NCBI GenBank assembly: GCA_905250075.1
Contig: CAJNOP010000026.1
Location: 1,224,419 to 1,288,418 of the forward strand
Source of the DNA: Rotaria sp. Silwood1
Lineage: Eukaryota; Rotifera; Eurotatoria; Philodinida; Philodinidae
Length of the DNA: 64,000 nt
Reading direction: 5' to 3'
The position numbers and the translations under genes were made by a program. Under the pieces are notes generated by a model, which saw only the letters and a program-made list of their open reading frames with translations, did not search any database and was not told the DNA's origin. Below are positions 1 through 13,417 of the stretch, one piece after another. Each line of letters opens with the position of its first letter. The first letter of the stretch is position 1.

Positions 1-2918
1 AAGGATATTTCAAGATGAGTACGCTTGACAAGTCTTCAATTGGATCGTTTCTTTTATTTTGAAGTAAATAATAAGGTTATTTTTTTTTATGTTTCTCAGA
101 TAATCATGATGAAAACTGATAAAATTTGGTCATAATGGCAATCTTTTTTTATTTATTATTCTAGCTTTTATCGCAAACATAGATAATAGTACTAGTTACT
201 AGAGAAAGCACCTTACGATTAGCAATTATCAAAATATGATAAAAAATGCTGATAAACATTTATGTTTTTGACATTATTACTAATGAATGTTGTTTGCTGA
301 CTATAGTTGTCATCAATTAATAAATTCTCTGAATTTTTGAATATTCAAAAAGCCTAGTAAAATCATGGCTATAACCAATTAGCCCAGTAAAATACCTGTA
401 GCATATTTTGAAAAGATATTTCACAAGCATATTAAAAAAAAATATGATTGTATATCGAACATCAGAGTAGCCTACTCGAATGTATGGTATAAGGAGATGA
501 ATGAAAAAGTTTTCCCATAAAAAAATATATCCAAATGTTTGCATTTTGATTGTGTCAAGTGTTCAAATTTTAAAGTTTGAACAGCTTAATTTTTATCTAC
601 CTTCATGATTATTTTATTAGTAGACAGGTGTTAATCATGTGTGACAACGAACAATTATGTAATAACTTTTATACACATAAATAAAAATTAGTTCAACCTT
701 TGAACCGATAATCGTCATTGGGCTTTGATAATTGAAATTAATTACTGTAAAAGAGCGCTTAAAAAATATAGATCGTTAAGTTGATGAACAGTTCGAAGTC
801 TATTATTTTTAGTTATTCGCCACGATAGTTCTGAATAAATAAATATAAATTACAAATAAAACTATACATCAGTTAATGTCGTTTTATTTCTGACTTTTAT
901 GTGTGGTGATTCATTATTGTTTTTTAATGACTTTTCCAAGTACTGATTGAAGCATATCACTTCGATAGCTTAATAATAATTAAATCTAGGTAGTATTATT
1001 TGATATTAGAAAAAACTTTATTTTCATGTATGTAAAGTTAGCAAAACATGAACATAATAACTTTTAATATATTCTCCAGTCACAATAATCATTAGATTAA
1101 AAGCGATTGAATACCAAAATGTAAGTGTTATATATTTTTTACTTCAAAAATGTCTTGTTGTCTAAATTCCTTTACTCAAACAAATTTTTTATCAAAATTT
1201 TTTTTTCTTTATCTGTTCGAAAATGAAGAGAAAATATTTTGAAAATACCTAAAACTCTCATTTCAATAATTAAGAATGTGTAGACAACATACAATAATAT
1301 TATTTTGTTTTGTTTTCTTTCAGATGTAAACACAAAAAATAAATAAATAATTTTTTTTTTCTGACAATCATAAATATTTAAATCAATTTTAAGATAATTA
1401 TATTCTAAATGTCTATGAACCTTGTCGATACATCTTTATATTTTAATAACTTAAGAATGAATTGATCTCTTACAACGATACTTTCGGCTATTCAATATTT
1501 TATTTAAAATAATGATATAATATTTATATATATAAATTTTTTTTTTTTTTCTTTCCATATAACAAGTGTTGAGACATTTTTATAGACTCTCATGAGAAAT
1601 CTACCGATCGTTATGAATTATTTTTTTGTTCACTAATCATTTTAACTATTTCTTTTCGTTCCTAGGTACAGAGAAAACAAAACTTCATCTGTGTCAGACT
1701 ATTTCAATTTACAAAATTAATTTTATTTGTTTTTCAACACTTATTTAATGATATTCTAAATTGTAGTTTTGTTTATTTGTAAATGATCATTTTATTCTAT
1801 TGTTCATGTAGATGTAAATATGATTACTAAGAATGGATCTATTGAATGATGAAAAGAAAATTTAAAGACTCATATGATAGAAACAAATAATATGGTAAAT
1901 CGTTTTTCATATTGATAAAGATTTAAAATGTATGTATTTTTTTTCTGGTTGTCATTATTCATCGAGAAGTTTTTATTATTATAGAATAACATAATATTGT
2001 GTTGAAAATTCTATAGAGAGTTACTGATTCTCTCAAGTAATGGTATGTCTCATTTGAAAAAAATTGATCAGAAAAGTTTGTTTTTAATGGAAATCTATTG
2101 TTTAACTCTAAATATCATCTATAGTCATCGTTAATTTCGACCTATTTAAGCTCTATCCTGATTCATATTTGAATTGGTAGTAACTTGTAATGGAATTTGT
2201 GTAATATTAGAGAAAAAAAAAACAAACTTTGTTGAAAGTTAATTTAGTTGAAATCGTCTAAAATTCTTTAATAAAGTCCTTGTTTCATACACAATTCCTT
2301 CGATGTTCAATAGATTTGAATTTGAAACAACTTAAAGTAATGCAAAATGATCTTGTTGAGTTATGATGTTTTATTGTGTTGATTTTAACATATTAAACAT
2401 AGCTAATTTCAGTACATATGAAAGTTTTTAGAAGCGTTGTTTTTTCAATCTGATTGTTTCTGCTTAGAAACATTAGGAGCTTTTCATGTGTCATATTGAT
2501 CATGATATGAATCGAAGTGAGATCTATTTAAAATCTTATAAAATATATTTTGTTTTGTTAAAATAAATAAAACTAATGATTCGTCTTGTATAAATCTTAG
2601 ATTAATTTAATCAAATTGAGTAACAAGTGAAAAAGTTACATAGTTACTGAGAGACATTGTCCTAGCAGATGTTGTTTTTTCAACCTTTTGTTATCTAATT
2701 TGATTAATATTCAATAAAACAATATTGATAATTATTCATATTTTCATTTAATTAATGAAAAACTAATTTAATCTTTGACATATGAATTTTTATTATGTTT
2801 GCAAAGCTTCAATGAATAATTGTTTTTGACTAATACTAAATTTTTCATTTATTAATGATGAAAGAGTTGTAAATTATTTCTATAGCTTAGATTTTATAAA
2901 ATTAAAATTTTTATTTCA
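1..2918. other. AT-rich non-coding stretch
   Basis: No convincing gene is seen. Open frames here are short, use low-complexity residues and have no splice context or family resemblance. The stretch holds poly-A/T runs and short AT microsatellites. A candidate splice acceptor (T-rich tract ending in cag) lies at about 2905-2919, just before the GLMP-like gene. Confidence 0.5.
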
Positions 2919-2940
2919 GATACTTTATTTATATTTCATA

Positions 2941-4474
2941 ATGATTTTTTTTCATTATATTATTTCATTATTTTTTCTTTTCTGTTTAACGAAAACTATT
3001 CATTCATCTGTTCCATTTATGATCAATCCTGGATGTAATTTAATCGAATGTCAAAATTTAAATTATCCAGCTATATTTTATGCCAATCATTCTATTGATG
3101 ATAATGATATAATTCATATTTTATATTCATCATTTGACGAATTAACAATTAGTATTATTCAAACAAAAAAAGGTTATAGTCCATATATTAATTATACAGC
3201 ATTATTTAACAAAAATTATTCAAATTCAATTGTATTTAAAAATACAACACCATTAAATTCATTCTCATTAATTATTCGACGTTTAATAAAATTTAATGAT
3301 AAAAATGATACAGGTCATTTAAATAAAGATGATAATTCAATAGAATCATATTGGTTAAATGGATTAAAAACAACAAATATTATACATCGAGATAATAATA
3401 CAAATCAACCATCATTTCAATTATCATTAGATACTGTAAATATTGATTCTTCTTCTTTTTTTTTCTTTCGTTTTCAAAACAAGAAAAAAACTTCTTGAAA
3501 AATTTCTAGATGAATGGTCTATTAACTATTGATATAAATTATCCAGGTGAATCAATGCGTGATGTCAATTTTCCAAAATTACGTTCAACGTCAAAATGTT
3601 ATTTTCTTAATATAGCTTTAAAAGCAGATAACTATACATTATCAAATACACGTTTCGCATTAGAATTTTATATAATACAATTAGGTATTGAAGGTACACA
3701 ATTTTCATCAACAAGATATATTGATGATCAATATACACCAGGTATATATGAAATTTTAATTTTAATTTTGATGTTAGTCAATTTCTTTGAGATAATTTTT
3801 GAAGTAAATACAATAGTGACATATATTTGATAGTTCTCATTCTATTCTTCATTGTTTTATTTATAAAAATAATCCCAAAATATTTGTATGTAAATAGAAT
3901 AGTTCAATTACATTTAATAGATAATTATCGTTATTTCAATTTTGAATTATTTTATTGTTGAAGGTATTTTTAATGTTTGGCAAATAAAATCACTTAGTTC
4001 AATATATTCATCATCTATGTTATGGAAACCTGTTGTATATCAAAGTGTTGATCGATTAGTAGAAAAAACTACTTTAATGGAAATATATGATTTAAAAAAT
4101 AATATATCACTTCAAAAATCAATTGATCAAGGAATCTTTAATAGTTTTTATATTCAACCATATGTATCAGCTTTTAATATTTCATTTGGTCGAGCTAAAG
4201 ATGGTATGTTCTCGTTCGTCAATTTATTTATTTTTTTTATTAATATTTAATTTTTACTATAATAGGCTTCTTTGCTAAATCAAATTATACATTTATACAA
4301 TTTACAGCTGGTTTAGATATACTTGAAGTAGATTCAGTAAAACAATTTGTTAGAATTGCACTTATTGTTAGTCTTGTTCTACCAGGTTTAGTTGCATTTA
4401 TTGCTGTAATATTTATTATAAAACATCGATGTTCGAAACGAAATATCAGCAGTTATGATGTTATTCAAGATTAA
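2941..4474 (+). CDS. GLMP: GLMP-like lysosomal membrane glycoprotein (NCU-G1 family), 4 exons
   Basis: The family member GLMP is a heavily glycosylated type I lysosomal membrane protein that partners the transporter MFSD1. Exons read as 2941-3435, 3510-3741, 3964-4203 and 4266-4474, with GT-AG introns and matching phases (0, 1, 1), giving 391 residues, close to the family's roughly 400. Visible features are an N-terminal hydrophobic signal peptide (about 1-22), an NPGC motif just after it, many N-x-S/T sites, an IDDQYTPG block at the exon 2/3 junction (the family has a similar DDEYTP block), one transmembrane segment near 353-374 and a short cytosolic tail with YDVI (386-389), a YxxI-type lysosomal sorting signal. 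The separate open frames at 2941, 3510 and 3942 are its exons. A T-rich tract ending in cag about 22 bases before the ATG suggests a spliced 5' leader. Family assignment rests on overall pattern and architecture; the intron model is self-consistent. Confidence 0.85.
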
Positions 4475-5957
4475 ACAATTTAAAAAACAAACATTAATAA
4501 CTTATAATTCTATTATCATTTTTCAACTTTTTATATTTACTAAAGATTCTTTTTTTTTTTTTACTCATGCATTTACCATGGTGACTTTTTTCTTTTTCAT
4601 CTAGTCAACAAAAAAAAAAAAGTTCGATCTATATGATAATAAAAACAAAAGAAATGATCTGTTTACATATTTCGTTTGGTTTTTCTATTGAATATCTTAG
4701 AAAATGTTTATTTTGATTTCATTTAAATATTTTTTATACCGAGTCATTTCTTATTAGTTATCTGGAGATGTATTGAATGCAAATAATGAATGCATAACAT
4801 TAATCATGAGTTTATTGTTTTAATAGAATTGAATTCACTAGAGAAGAATGTTCTTATATAACTTAATAATCAATTCATTTTAATATAAATATTGGCATAT
4901 AAAAAAAGTTTACTTTAAAATTTTTTTAAGAAATTATTTCAATAGATTATTCAGCAATAATCATAGAATGTCTATAATTCATCGGTCTATTTATTTCATC
5001 AAGTATGTGATCATCTTTACAAAAACTATATATATCAATTTGTAAAGAATTTTTTTAGCTTTGAATAGAGACCATACTTTTAGAAAAAGTATAATTATAT
5101 GATGCAGAATTTCTTAATTATAACTTTTTGTTTTTTTTTTTTTTTTTGATGACTTCAATATTAATATTGTTCACCTGAATAGATCTTTGTCATACATAAA
5201 TTTTTCAATGATTATTTTATCAATAGAAATTACCGAATGGATTAAGTTAAGATATAGTATAAAAAGCTTCATGATCCGATGAAATGATTGTAACATATTG
5301 ATCAGTAAACGAACATTTCAATCATTCTAGATTACAAACGCAATGATCTGGATTATGAATTGCTTTTTTTTATTTTTGTTAAAAAAAATAATCAAAACGT
5401 AAGAAAAAATATTTTTCCCAAAAGAATTCTTTTTCTTCTTAATTCATTCCTTTTGACAAGCTTAAAGTCGATAATAATCAAACATTTCTCATACAATCCA
5501 GTCAACATATACATCAAAAATATGCCCTTAGAGGATTGCGTGTAACTTTTATCTTCTTATATAAATGTTGATTCATTCATTATATGTTACATGTATTCAT
5601 TAAAACATACGAAAGATAAAATTCACTAACTTAATGACATCTTGATTCTTTTTTTTTGTCATGAGAAGAAAACAAACTATTTGAGTGCATTCTAGTTTTC
5701 TAAATAATAAAAGTATGTTAAAAGAAATTTTTTTTTTTTTCTTTTTAGGCATTACATTTAATTTTTTTCTATTAAAAAGAAAGAATGAACACAATGAGTC
5801 GTTCGCTCGCTCTCTTATAATTGTGCTCGATAATGTAACACACTCCCGCGGAGTCGTTTTTAAACGAACTCCATTTCTTTTCAATCAACCGAATAGAAAC
5901 ATTGTTTAAAAAAAAAATCCTTAATAATATAGGTTTTTATCCGAAAAAAAAAAAAAT
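4475..5957. other. intergenic, no gene seen
   Basis: AT-rich DNA between a plus-strand and a minus-strand gene whose 3' ends converge here. Short open frames on both strands around 5360-5909 are low complexity (poly-Lys/poly-Phe from A/T runs) and overlap each other on opposite strands, so none is supported. Confidence 0.5.
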
Positions 5958-6974
5958 TTAAATGACAAATGTTGTACTACGTGTATAGGTAGATATAGGA
6001 CGAATACGACATGATACTTGCGGTTTTTGTGTCCATAAATATCGATGAAATAGATCTTGTTTTATTCGATCAAGTTCACTATATTTATCAGATGGTTTAT
6101 TGCGCCCTTGTTGAGTACTAGAACGTTGTCTAATTGATGTTTGTGTAGCATAGCGTGATGTACGCGGAAGATTAAATATATGAGCAAAATATTCAGGTCC
6201 CAACATCACTAAATCAGATAAACGATAATCCTTTTGACGATCACGATACAGTAAATGAGTTGGAGTTGATGGAGGTTTTCGATGAGAATTTGAAAGTGAC
6301 TGAGATGATGTATCATTATTTGATTGACGAGTTACTGATTCTTCTTGAGATATATGTGGATGTTCAGAGTCTGGTTCAGTTGTTAAAGGATTTTGTATTT
6401 GTTCAATTGTTGTTTGAACGTCAATAGCTTCTTCAGAAATATTTTCGGCAAGAGAAAATTTTGGTTGAACTATTGAATGACGTATGCGTGATGCAGATGT
6501 TATTGTTAGAGCCGTATTAGATAATGAAAAATTACTAGTTTGACTAGTACGCATTCCTCCAATTTGTGGTAAATTAAATTGAGTAACTGAACTTCTTCGA
6601 CGATTTGATTTTGTTGATTGATATACATTAGAACTTGGTTCTTTCGAAGAAATTGTTTGTTTATTACTAGTTGATATTTGTTTAGTTTGTCCTGATTTTG
6701 GTACATAAATTGAATTTTCACCTGCGAATTCTAATATACATTCTTCAACACAATCTTCTAATGTTGATTTAAATATTTCAGAACATTTGCCATTAACAAC
6801 AAGTACTTTAACTGGTGTTTGCTGTTTAGGTTGTTTACTTTCATTTGTATCAATAATTGATGATTGTCGTCCAGTAACAATACTAGTACGTCGTAATCGT
6901 GCATTAGTAGATGCCATATGAGAACTAATTGAACTAGTACGACGTGATGATGTATTTGATTGAGTTTCAGACAA
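5958..6974 (-). CDS. uncharacterised Ser/Thr-rich protein, 5' end uncertain
   Basis: An open frame of about 338 codons. The first codon of the open stretch (6974) is TTG, not ATG. A splice acceptor (tcctttag) lies just upstream on the minus strand, so either an upstream exon carries the start or translation begins at the in-frame ATG at 6917 (319 residues). The N-terminal half is Ser/Thr/Arg-rich and looks disordered. A short folded-looking patch with three Cys (KCSEIF...EDCVEECILEF) follows near residues 55-85. The C-terminal 90 residues are rich in aromatic and basic residues and look like a conserved block (DYRLSDLVMLGPEYFAHIF, then FHRYLWTQKPQVSCRIRP). I do not recognise the family. The codon use and length support a real gene; the function is unknown. 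Confidence 0.65.
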   Translation of the reverse strand: MSETQSNTSSRRTSSISSHMASTNARLRRTSIVTGRQSSIIDTNESKQPKQQTPVKVLVVNGKCSEIFKSTLEDCVEECILEFAGENSIYVPKSGQTKQISTSNKQTISSKEPSSNVYQSTKSNRRRSSVTQFNLPQIGGMRTSQTSNFSLSNTALTITSASRIRHSIVQPKFSLAENISEEAIDVQTTIEQIQNPLTTEPDSEHPHISQEESVTRQSNNDTSSQSLSNSHRKPPSTPTHLLYRDRQKDYRLSDLVMLGPEYFAHIFNLPRTSRYATQTSIRQRSSTQQGRNKPSDKYSELDRIKQDLFHRYLWTQKPQVSCRIRPISTYTRSTTFVI

Positions 6975-6984
6975 AACTAAAGGA

Positions 6985-8397
6985 AATTTATATATATATA
7001 TACATATAATATAGTTATCGAGTGTTCGCCCACTTCAATCTTATTGAAAAAGAAAAAGTCGAGGAAATAAGAAACTTTTCTGTCATTGGTCAAATCAAGA
7101 TCAATTTCAATATTTTTTTTCAAAATAAGTTGTTTTTCTTCGTACTTACATTTCTCAAATTTAAGAAAAAAAAAAAAGAAGAAGAAATAACTTCGTCCTT
7201 GACTACTCTTACCTACCTACTCTATACTTTTATATTCTAGGCAGACATTTCATGCTGACAGCTGAAGAAAGTCGAGTTTTTTTTTTGGCTTTTTCTTAAA
7301 TCATAGAATACTTTTTAATTGTCATCTTCTATGTCAATTTGTGCTACATATTTTTAACTTTTATATCAGTACTCATTTTGTTCTCGTTTTTTATTGCGAA
7401 GTTATATATCCATAAATATGTCAAGAAAAGAATATCAAGAATATAACGATTACTTTACAGAACTGATCATATATCATTGCATACAAAAAAAAAAAAAAAA
7501 GTCAATCAAAAATATTACCTTCATCGTCAATCATATCTTGACTCATCTTTGTGTTTGTCTTTGAATTCTATCGCTATATATATATCTTTGATCAAATGCT
7601 ATTTGAAACAAAAAGAAAATGACATATATATATATATGCGCATGATTATAGTAAGCACATGTATTATTTGAAAATTGAAGCCAATCTAGTACCTTTATAT
7701 ATATACGTACATTTAATTTTTATGCAAATATGTATGAAAAATGACTAATCAAAGGATAAAATTTCTTTTTTTTTTGTCTATTGTTATTGTGATAGATCTA
7801 TTTGTTTGAGAAACGAAAAAAGTGCCGGAATTTGTTTAATTTAATAGTTTATAAGTATGCCCGTGGAAGAATATCATAAAGTATGTCAACAAATAGTCAT
7901 GTTATATACAGAGTATTTTAAATAAATATAGTTATACGCATTGGTTAATTCGATTATATAATGTTTCAAACAATTCTTTATTACAATCCAGGTAAAATAT
8001 ATTGACAAGCAAACTATATACATAAGTTTATTTATCCTTCAAAAGAAAATATTCATAAAAATTACTTTTTCTTTTTTTTCGAAGGAATAGATGAATAATT
8101 TAGTGTCTAATTTCCTCGATCAAATTTTTTTATTTCAAATAAAAAAAGAAAAGATATAATTTTACATAAGAAAGAAAGTAGAACAAAAAACGTATTTCCT
8201 GTTCTTATATAAAAACGTCTTCACTTTTAGATATAATTATAATAAATTACATTTTTTTTCTTTTCACTTAATAAAGAACAGAAAGGTGAAGCTATTCATC
8301 AATCAATATAAGTTTTTTTTTTTTTTTTTTTTTTTTAATATGAAGAATATACTTGATTGAGAATAAACAAAAAAAAAAGAAAACAAGTATTCATAAT
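6985..8397. other. intergenic, no gene seen
   Basis: AT-rich DNA with long T runs, including a run of more than 20 T near 8312-8336 and AT microsatellites near 7620-7640. Probably holds the promoter, and possibly a first exon, of the minus-strand gene ending at 5958, plus the 3' flank of the first protoglobin gene. No supported gene. Confidence 0.5.
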
Positions 8398-9042
8398 TTA
8401 TATACAACAATATTTGCTTTTTTTCATTGAGGTTTCATTTGACGTTGGATTTTCTTTCCATGATGTTAAATAGTGCATTGTAAAAAAATCATTTTGTATC
8501 CAAAAAAATTTATTTATTGCCATTACAATTGCTTGCCGAGTTTTATCATCAATACTATCTGCATTCCATAAAACATCAATAAGTATATGTTCTAAATAAC
8601 CAAGTAATGCATTTACATGTATATAATCAACATTAATTGATGATGAACCAGCTTTTTGTGTATGCATTTTTCCAATATGAGATAAATATTGAAGAAATGT
8701 ATCATTCCATTCACGTTGTGTTAAAACACGTTTTAAATACATACTTAACATATCTTTACGAAATGTCATTTGTGCTGATTCTAATGTTATATTACCTTGT
8801 TTTCTCGGAACAAAACCTTCAAAACCTTCATTATTAATTAAAAAATAATGTTTTGTTATATCAAATGAAAATAATTTTCTATAAACAGTATCGGTTATAA
8901 CAGGTATACGTGGAAATAGTATTGGCGCAAATGTATTAAGCATAGCAATATCATCTGATGTAAAATTTAAAAATTTTGATATATATTCAAAACGATAACG
9001 AAGATCACTATTAAGTCGACTATTGTCAATGTGTTCGGTCAT
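8398..9042 (-). CDS. protoglobin/globin-sensor-like protein, copy 1, Cys-rich tail
   Basis: A 214-residue protein made of one protoglobin-type globin domain. Such domains bind haem and O2, CO or NO in archaea and bacteria. Visible signs are the N-terminal helix with RYRFEYISKFLNFT (16-28), DTVYRKLFSFD (51-61) with Tyr54 at the likely B10 position, KHYF (64-67), an EWNDTFLQYLSHIGKMH block (111-127) ending in His127, which lines up with the proximal haem-ligating His of protoglobins, and the C-terminal GYLEHILIDVLW and FWIQNDFF helices. No signalling domain follows; the tail is MKKSKYCCI, lysine-rich then two Cys, reminiscent of a lipid-modified membrane anchor. The coding region is intronless. 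A strong splice acceptor (pyrimidine run then cag) ends one base before the ATG. It is the first of five minus-strand paralogues. Domain call is by pattern; the haem ligand is inferred from alignment. Confidence 0.85.
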   Translation of the reverse strand: MTEHIDNSRLNSDLRYRFEYISKFLNFTSDDIAMLNTFAPILFPRIPVITDTVYRKLFSFDITKHYFLINNEGFEGFVPRKQGNITLESAQMTFRKDMLSMYLKRVLTQREWNDTFLQYLSHIGKMHTQKAGSSSINVDYIHVNALLGYLEHILIDVLWNADSIDDKTRQAIVMAINKFFWIQNDFFTMHYLTSWKENPTSNETSMKKSKYCCI

Positions 9043-9089
9043 TCTGAAAAAAAAGAAAAAGTTCTAAATTGTATTTTCCTTGTTAGTTT
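9043..9089 (-). promoter_or_regulatory. candidate leader splice acceptor and branch motif before protoglobin copy 1
   Basis: Read on the minus strand, AAACTAACAA (9080-9089) is followed about 30 bases later by a pyrimidine run and cag that ends one base before the ATG. CTAAC resembles a branch point, so this looks like a 3' splice site for a 5'-UTR intron or for spliced-leader trans-splicing, which is known in bdelloid rotifers. AACTAAC recurs at similar distance before copies 2 (16657-16666) and 3 (21212-21220). Confidence 0.45.
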
Positions 9090-12000
9090 TTCTTGAACGC
9101 AAAATATTTTCTCGAGTTTTTTTTTTCGCTCTTAAAACCCAGGAGAAAAAGAGAGACAGAAGAAAAAAAAAAGAAACGATAGAAACAATAAGTGCAAAAG
9201 TTTCTATCCGCCCTTCACGGAACGCAAATAATACAGGAAGAAAAAAACTATATGTGAAATACTTTTTTACATCAGGATTTCCGCCTGAACAATGTCTATT
9301 GCGTTATTCAAGCGATAAATTATGTAGGTCTATTTTAATATTAAGAACAGGCTAACTTTCATAAAAATGAGTAAAACAAACGGAAATAAGATTTAATAAA
9401 AATTCAATAAGAAAGAATAAAATTAAATATGACTTTTCTTTTTTTATAATTCAAAATGCCTTAAATATTTATTTTCTTAACAGTTTATTTTAATTTCACT
9501 GTACAATATAGAATTAAATTATATTTTTTTATTTCCTTCGATTTTTTGACGACAGCACCTGCTATTCATTTCCTGAAGAATGAATGCATTAGGCACAAAG
9601 ACAAATATTCTACTGACAAAACCAAGCATCTATTTCTCGAACAAAATACTACAGCACTGAGTGCTAGAAAAAAAAATATGAATAGTTTATATGAAATACA
9701 ACCATGGCTTTTCTCATGACATTGTCATTGATAATAACATGCAGGATTAATTTATATCTGGAATCTTCATTTTTTTTATGCCACGTACTTTTTTGTTAAT
9801 CCTTTACCTGGCTTCCTTGGTTGGTTAAGAATAATCCATGAATCAGTTTCTCAATAATAATGTTTACAACTAGCTTATTTCTTCAATGACAATCTATCCT
9901 ATTGTTTTCTATTATAATGTTTGATGCTTAGAAAATCTATTTTTTATATGTCTTCTATTTATACGAAATCGTTTTTTTTTCTTCTTTCTGTCAGACATTG
10001 ACAACTGTTTATCGAACTAAATTGTTATCGATCAGATACCCATCCATATTTTTCACATTAGTTAAGGAAAACGCTTATTTTGTACTCATGCATGTGGCAT
10101 GACAAAAAAACAAGCCTTGTCAATCTCTTTTAATTAAATAAATTGATTTCATCTTTTGCGTTTTATTTAACAATGTTGAATTGAAAAGAAAAAAAATCTA
10201 CATAGGCGACAGTAAGACTTCAAAATAAGTAAATCGGATTAGAAAGATATCATTTATATAATGAATGAGAAAAGTCTCACTTCTTCTTCTTTTTTTTTTC
10301 TTAGTAAATAAATAGAATAAAATCTAAAAAAAACAAGAATTTACTCTTTTATATCTACTACTGATAGATTTGTACAATCTTATGTAGAGATAAATTAATA
10401 CAATACGCTACAATAGATAGTTGCTAATGTCAATAGTATTCTATTATCGAGTAATTGTCTTGAGACTATCCAATCAGTAGTAGATACAAATGTCAATAAA
10501 AAAAGTAGACAAAACAAAAAAAAAAGAAACTACGAATAATATAAGATAAACAACCATAATTGGAAATTATCACAGAAACTGTTAATCAATATCAAACAAT
10601 GAAATCTTCATATAGTAAAACGAATATTAAAAATAAACTTTTTTTCTTTTTTGTTATTCAAATCTTTATCTTATGATTTTAGTTCTTCTTCATATTAGGT
10701 CGAGAGACTAAGAAAAAGTCTATTAACAGTATCAAAGTATAAATAGTTTATCTTAATAAAAAGTAAAATGAACGAAAATCAATGCGTAATATGATTATCA
10801 TTTGTCGACGAAAAGAAAAAATGGATAATTAATGGCTAATAAAAGATTCAAAATCGGATTTGATACAAATAATTCTCACTTACATATTCCCAAGGTGTCA
10901 ATTATTTCCGAATTTTTCTAAGCGATTTTCGAAGAAAACGATAATAAACAATCTTGTTTCTGAACATTTCTTCTCAAAATGAATCATAAACGTTTAAGAT
11001 AATTATTATAATAATTAGCTTTGTTAGTTTAATGTGGAAAAATAACAATATTGATAATGTAAATCAGAATGAGTTTAATGTCTGGGTTTTTCAAATTCTC
11101 TTAGACATCATTTTCCATGCTGTTTAATATTGGAGTACATCATATTCTATGTACTTTTAGTATCTAAGTGCCATTTTATTATTTTTTTAATAAGTCATCT
11201 AATGACTTTTCTGGTTTATTTACTTTTTAATTTAACATGCAACATTGATGATGCGTTTTTATGCGTCGACATCATGAACTCGGTGTTTTTCTCTAGTTTT
11301 TTTTGCATTCCGTTATTCAGTTGGAATAATACTTAAACTCTTCGTTAGAAAGTCTTATTTTGAAATTAATACAAATTATATAAGCGTAACGATAAAGAAA
11401 ATGATTAGAAATAAAAATTTTCTTGCATTTCAACGATTGGCAAATAACAAAAAAAAATAGCATGCAAACTTATCTTATTCTTTCAAACATGAAATAATAT
11501 TTTTCAAGGATTCTCGTAGAAAAGAAAGAGTGCGACACAATCTGTTTATTTAATATGGAAAAGTGCAATACATTATTTGTTTGAAAAGCATGAAACTTTA
11601 TTAAAAAATAAACTATCGTAACATAGCATAAAAGAAATATACATGCGCCTGAACAACATAAAACACGCTGACCTATAAGTATTTTTTGAGTATCAACTTT
11701 TTCCAACTTCAGTTCATAATTATGATTAATTAATATTTACTTTTAAGACTGTCTTCACTCGTGCATATATATCATGACTACTTATTCCTTAAGTTATTTT
11801 TCTTCTTATTTAGCTACTTTTTTATTGCTGTCATAAGTACATTAAAGTTAGCTGTAGCCCATTTATGTCAGTGCATATAAAAAATATACTTCTTAATATC
11901 TGAAATAGATACTGGAAAATGAACACCCAAGATTATGTTTGATGATATAATAACATATCCATTAGCTATTACACTCTAGATTTTATATTAAATAACAAAA

Positions 12001-13324
12001 TGATACTGAACAATTGCATAACAAAAACAAGAACATCATTATTTCTTTGTTTGAAATCTACTTATGAAAAAATACGTGATAGAAACAATTTTAAAAGATA
12101 TAAAAAAGAACCAAAATATTAATAATCATTTATGAATGAAAATTACATTAATATATTCTGTTTATTTAAAGTAACATATATATATTTCTTGAGCAAAACA
12201 AAAATTCTCTTCAGGCATCTCCTGATAATTATACTTTAGTTTTTTCTACGTTCGCAAATATGAAAAGTTCACTCAATAAACGTTTAAGTATATGTTCTTT
12301 AATGTCACTAGCAGCGGTTATTACTTCATTCATTATTACGAATCAACAATATGTTGACTGTTGAGAAAACTGAGATAGAGTTCTAATAAGTAGAAAGACA
12401 ACAACACCGTTAAGACAAAGATTTTGATAAATTACTAAAGAACGTATAACAATTTCATTTCATTTCATTTAATAAATTCTAATATTAAGCAAATTTTATT
12501 AATAATAAAAAAGTTGAACAAAATTTTATGTAGAAAATTTCAATCGAATAAAACTATTTACATGATTATAATCATTTCTCTATTTTAAATTTATATTGTT
12601 CATGAAAATAATAAGTATCTACGCTGATAAATAAATGAATTTAAGTGTTTCTTTTATTTTCCTAGTTTGATTATAATTATTAAATATGACGTCTAAACTA
12701 CGCATTTCTTTATAAAATTATAGAAATTTTTTGTTGACGTACGTGATCAATGATTTTGAGTTTTCAAAGAAATAAAAATTGTTAATATGAATTGTTATAT
12801 TATTACATCGTACATGTCGTTCCATAGGGAATAACGCCATAGAACTAACCAAATATATGATAAACAGCGATTAATAATAATGCTGACTCTTCGTTTTATG
12901 GTATAAATTTGATTTATAACTTTTTTTCCTTGTTTACACATTAAATTATTCAAATTTTTTCAAATTCGATTTAAAAATCATCTGTCTTGTTCTTTTAACA
13001 GTGATATATATTATTGAATAGGAATTATTATTAAATGTTTATGCAGTATTTTAATCATAGTTTCGAATTATTATATTTTCTTTTTAAACAACTTTTATTT
13101 ATGACCTAACGGGTAAAATAATACTTGTTTATCGATTAATAAAAGCTATTTGAACTTAATATTGTAGAAAATTCCCTTGTTAATATGAAGAACATCAATG
13201 TAATTGCAGATTAATCAAGCTGTCAGCAATCATTGAATATCAAGAGACTGAAAAGTGCATTTTTTTCTTCTGTCTTGAATAATAAACAGAAAAAACAATG
13301 ACAACCTTATGCGTGTAAATAGAG

Positions 13325-13417
13325 AGGCGTGAGCCAATCGGCTGAGTTATCGGTGGTCACAAAATTTCTAAGATAAATCTGCCGTCAAGGCTCAGGCCGC
13401 TCAGCTATATCATCGCA
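13325..13417 (-). repeat. tRNA-like GC-rich patch, possible SINE head or decayed tRNA
   Basis: A roughly 90-base island much richer in G+C than its surroundings. On the minus strand it reads TAGCTGAGCGGC, which matches the RNA polymerase III A-box pattern (TRGCNNAGYNGG) in 11 of 12 positions. The outer bases can pair (GCG-TGA with TCA-CGC, one bulge). No good B-box and no clean cloverleaf are visible, so a functional tRNA is unlikely. A tRNA-derived SINE or tRNA relic fits better. Confidence 0.3.

Noticed and set aside
6918..6974. Full 338-codon extent of the Ser/Thr-rich gene as a simple ATG-started protein
   Set aside because: The first codon is TTG and an acceptor lies just upstream, so the true start is either an upstream exon or the ATG at 6917.
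8312..8336. Long poly-T run as a retroposon tail
   Set aside because: No body, target duplication or coding remnant adjoins it, and similar runs are frequent here.
9080..9355. 91-codon plus-strand frame just upstream of protoglobin copy 1
   Set aside because: Low-complexity Lys/Arg content from A-rich DNA; it overlaps the leader and promoter of the minus-strand gene.
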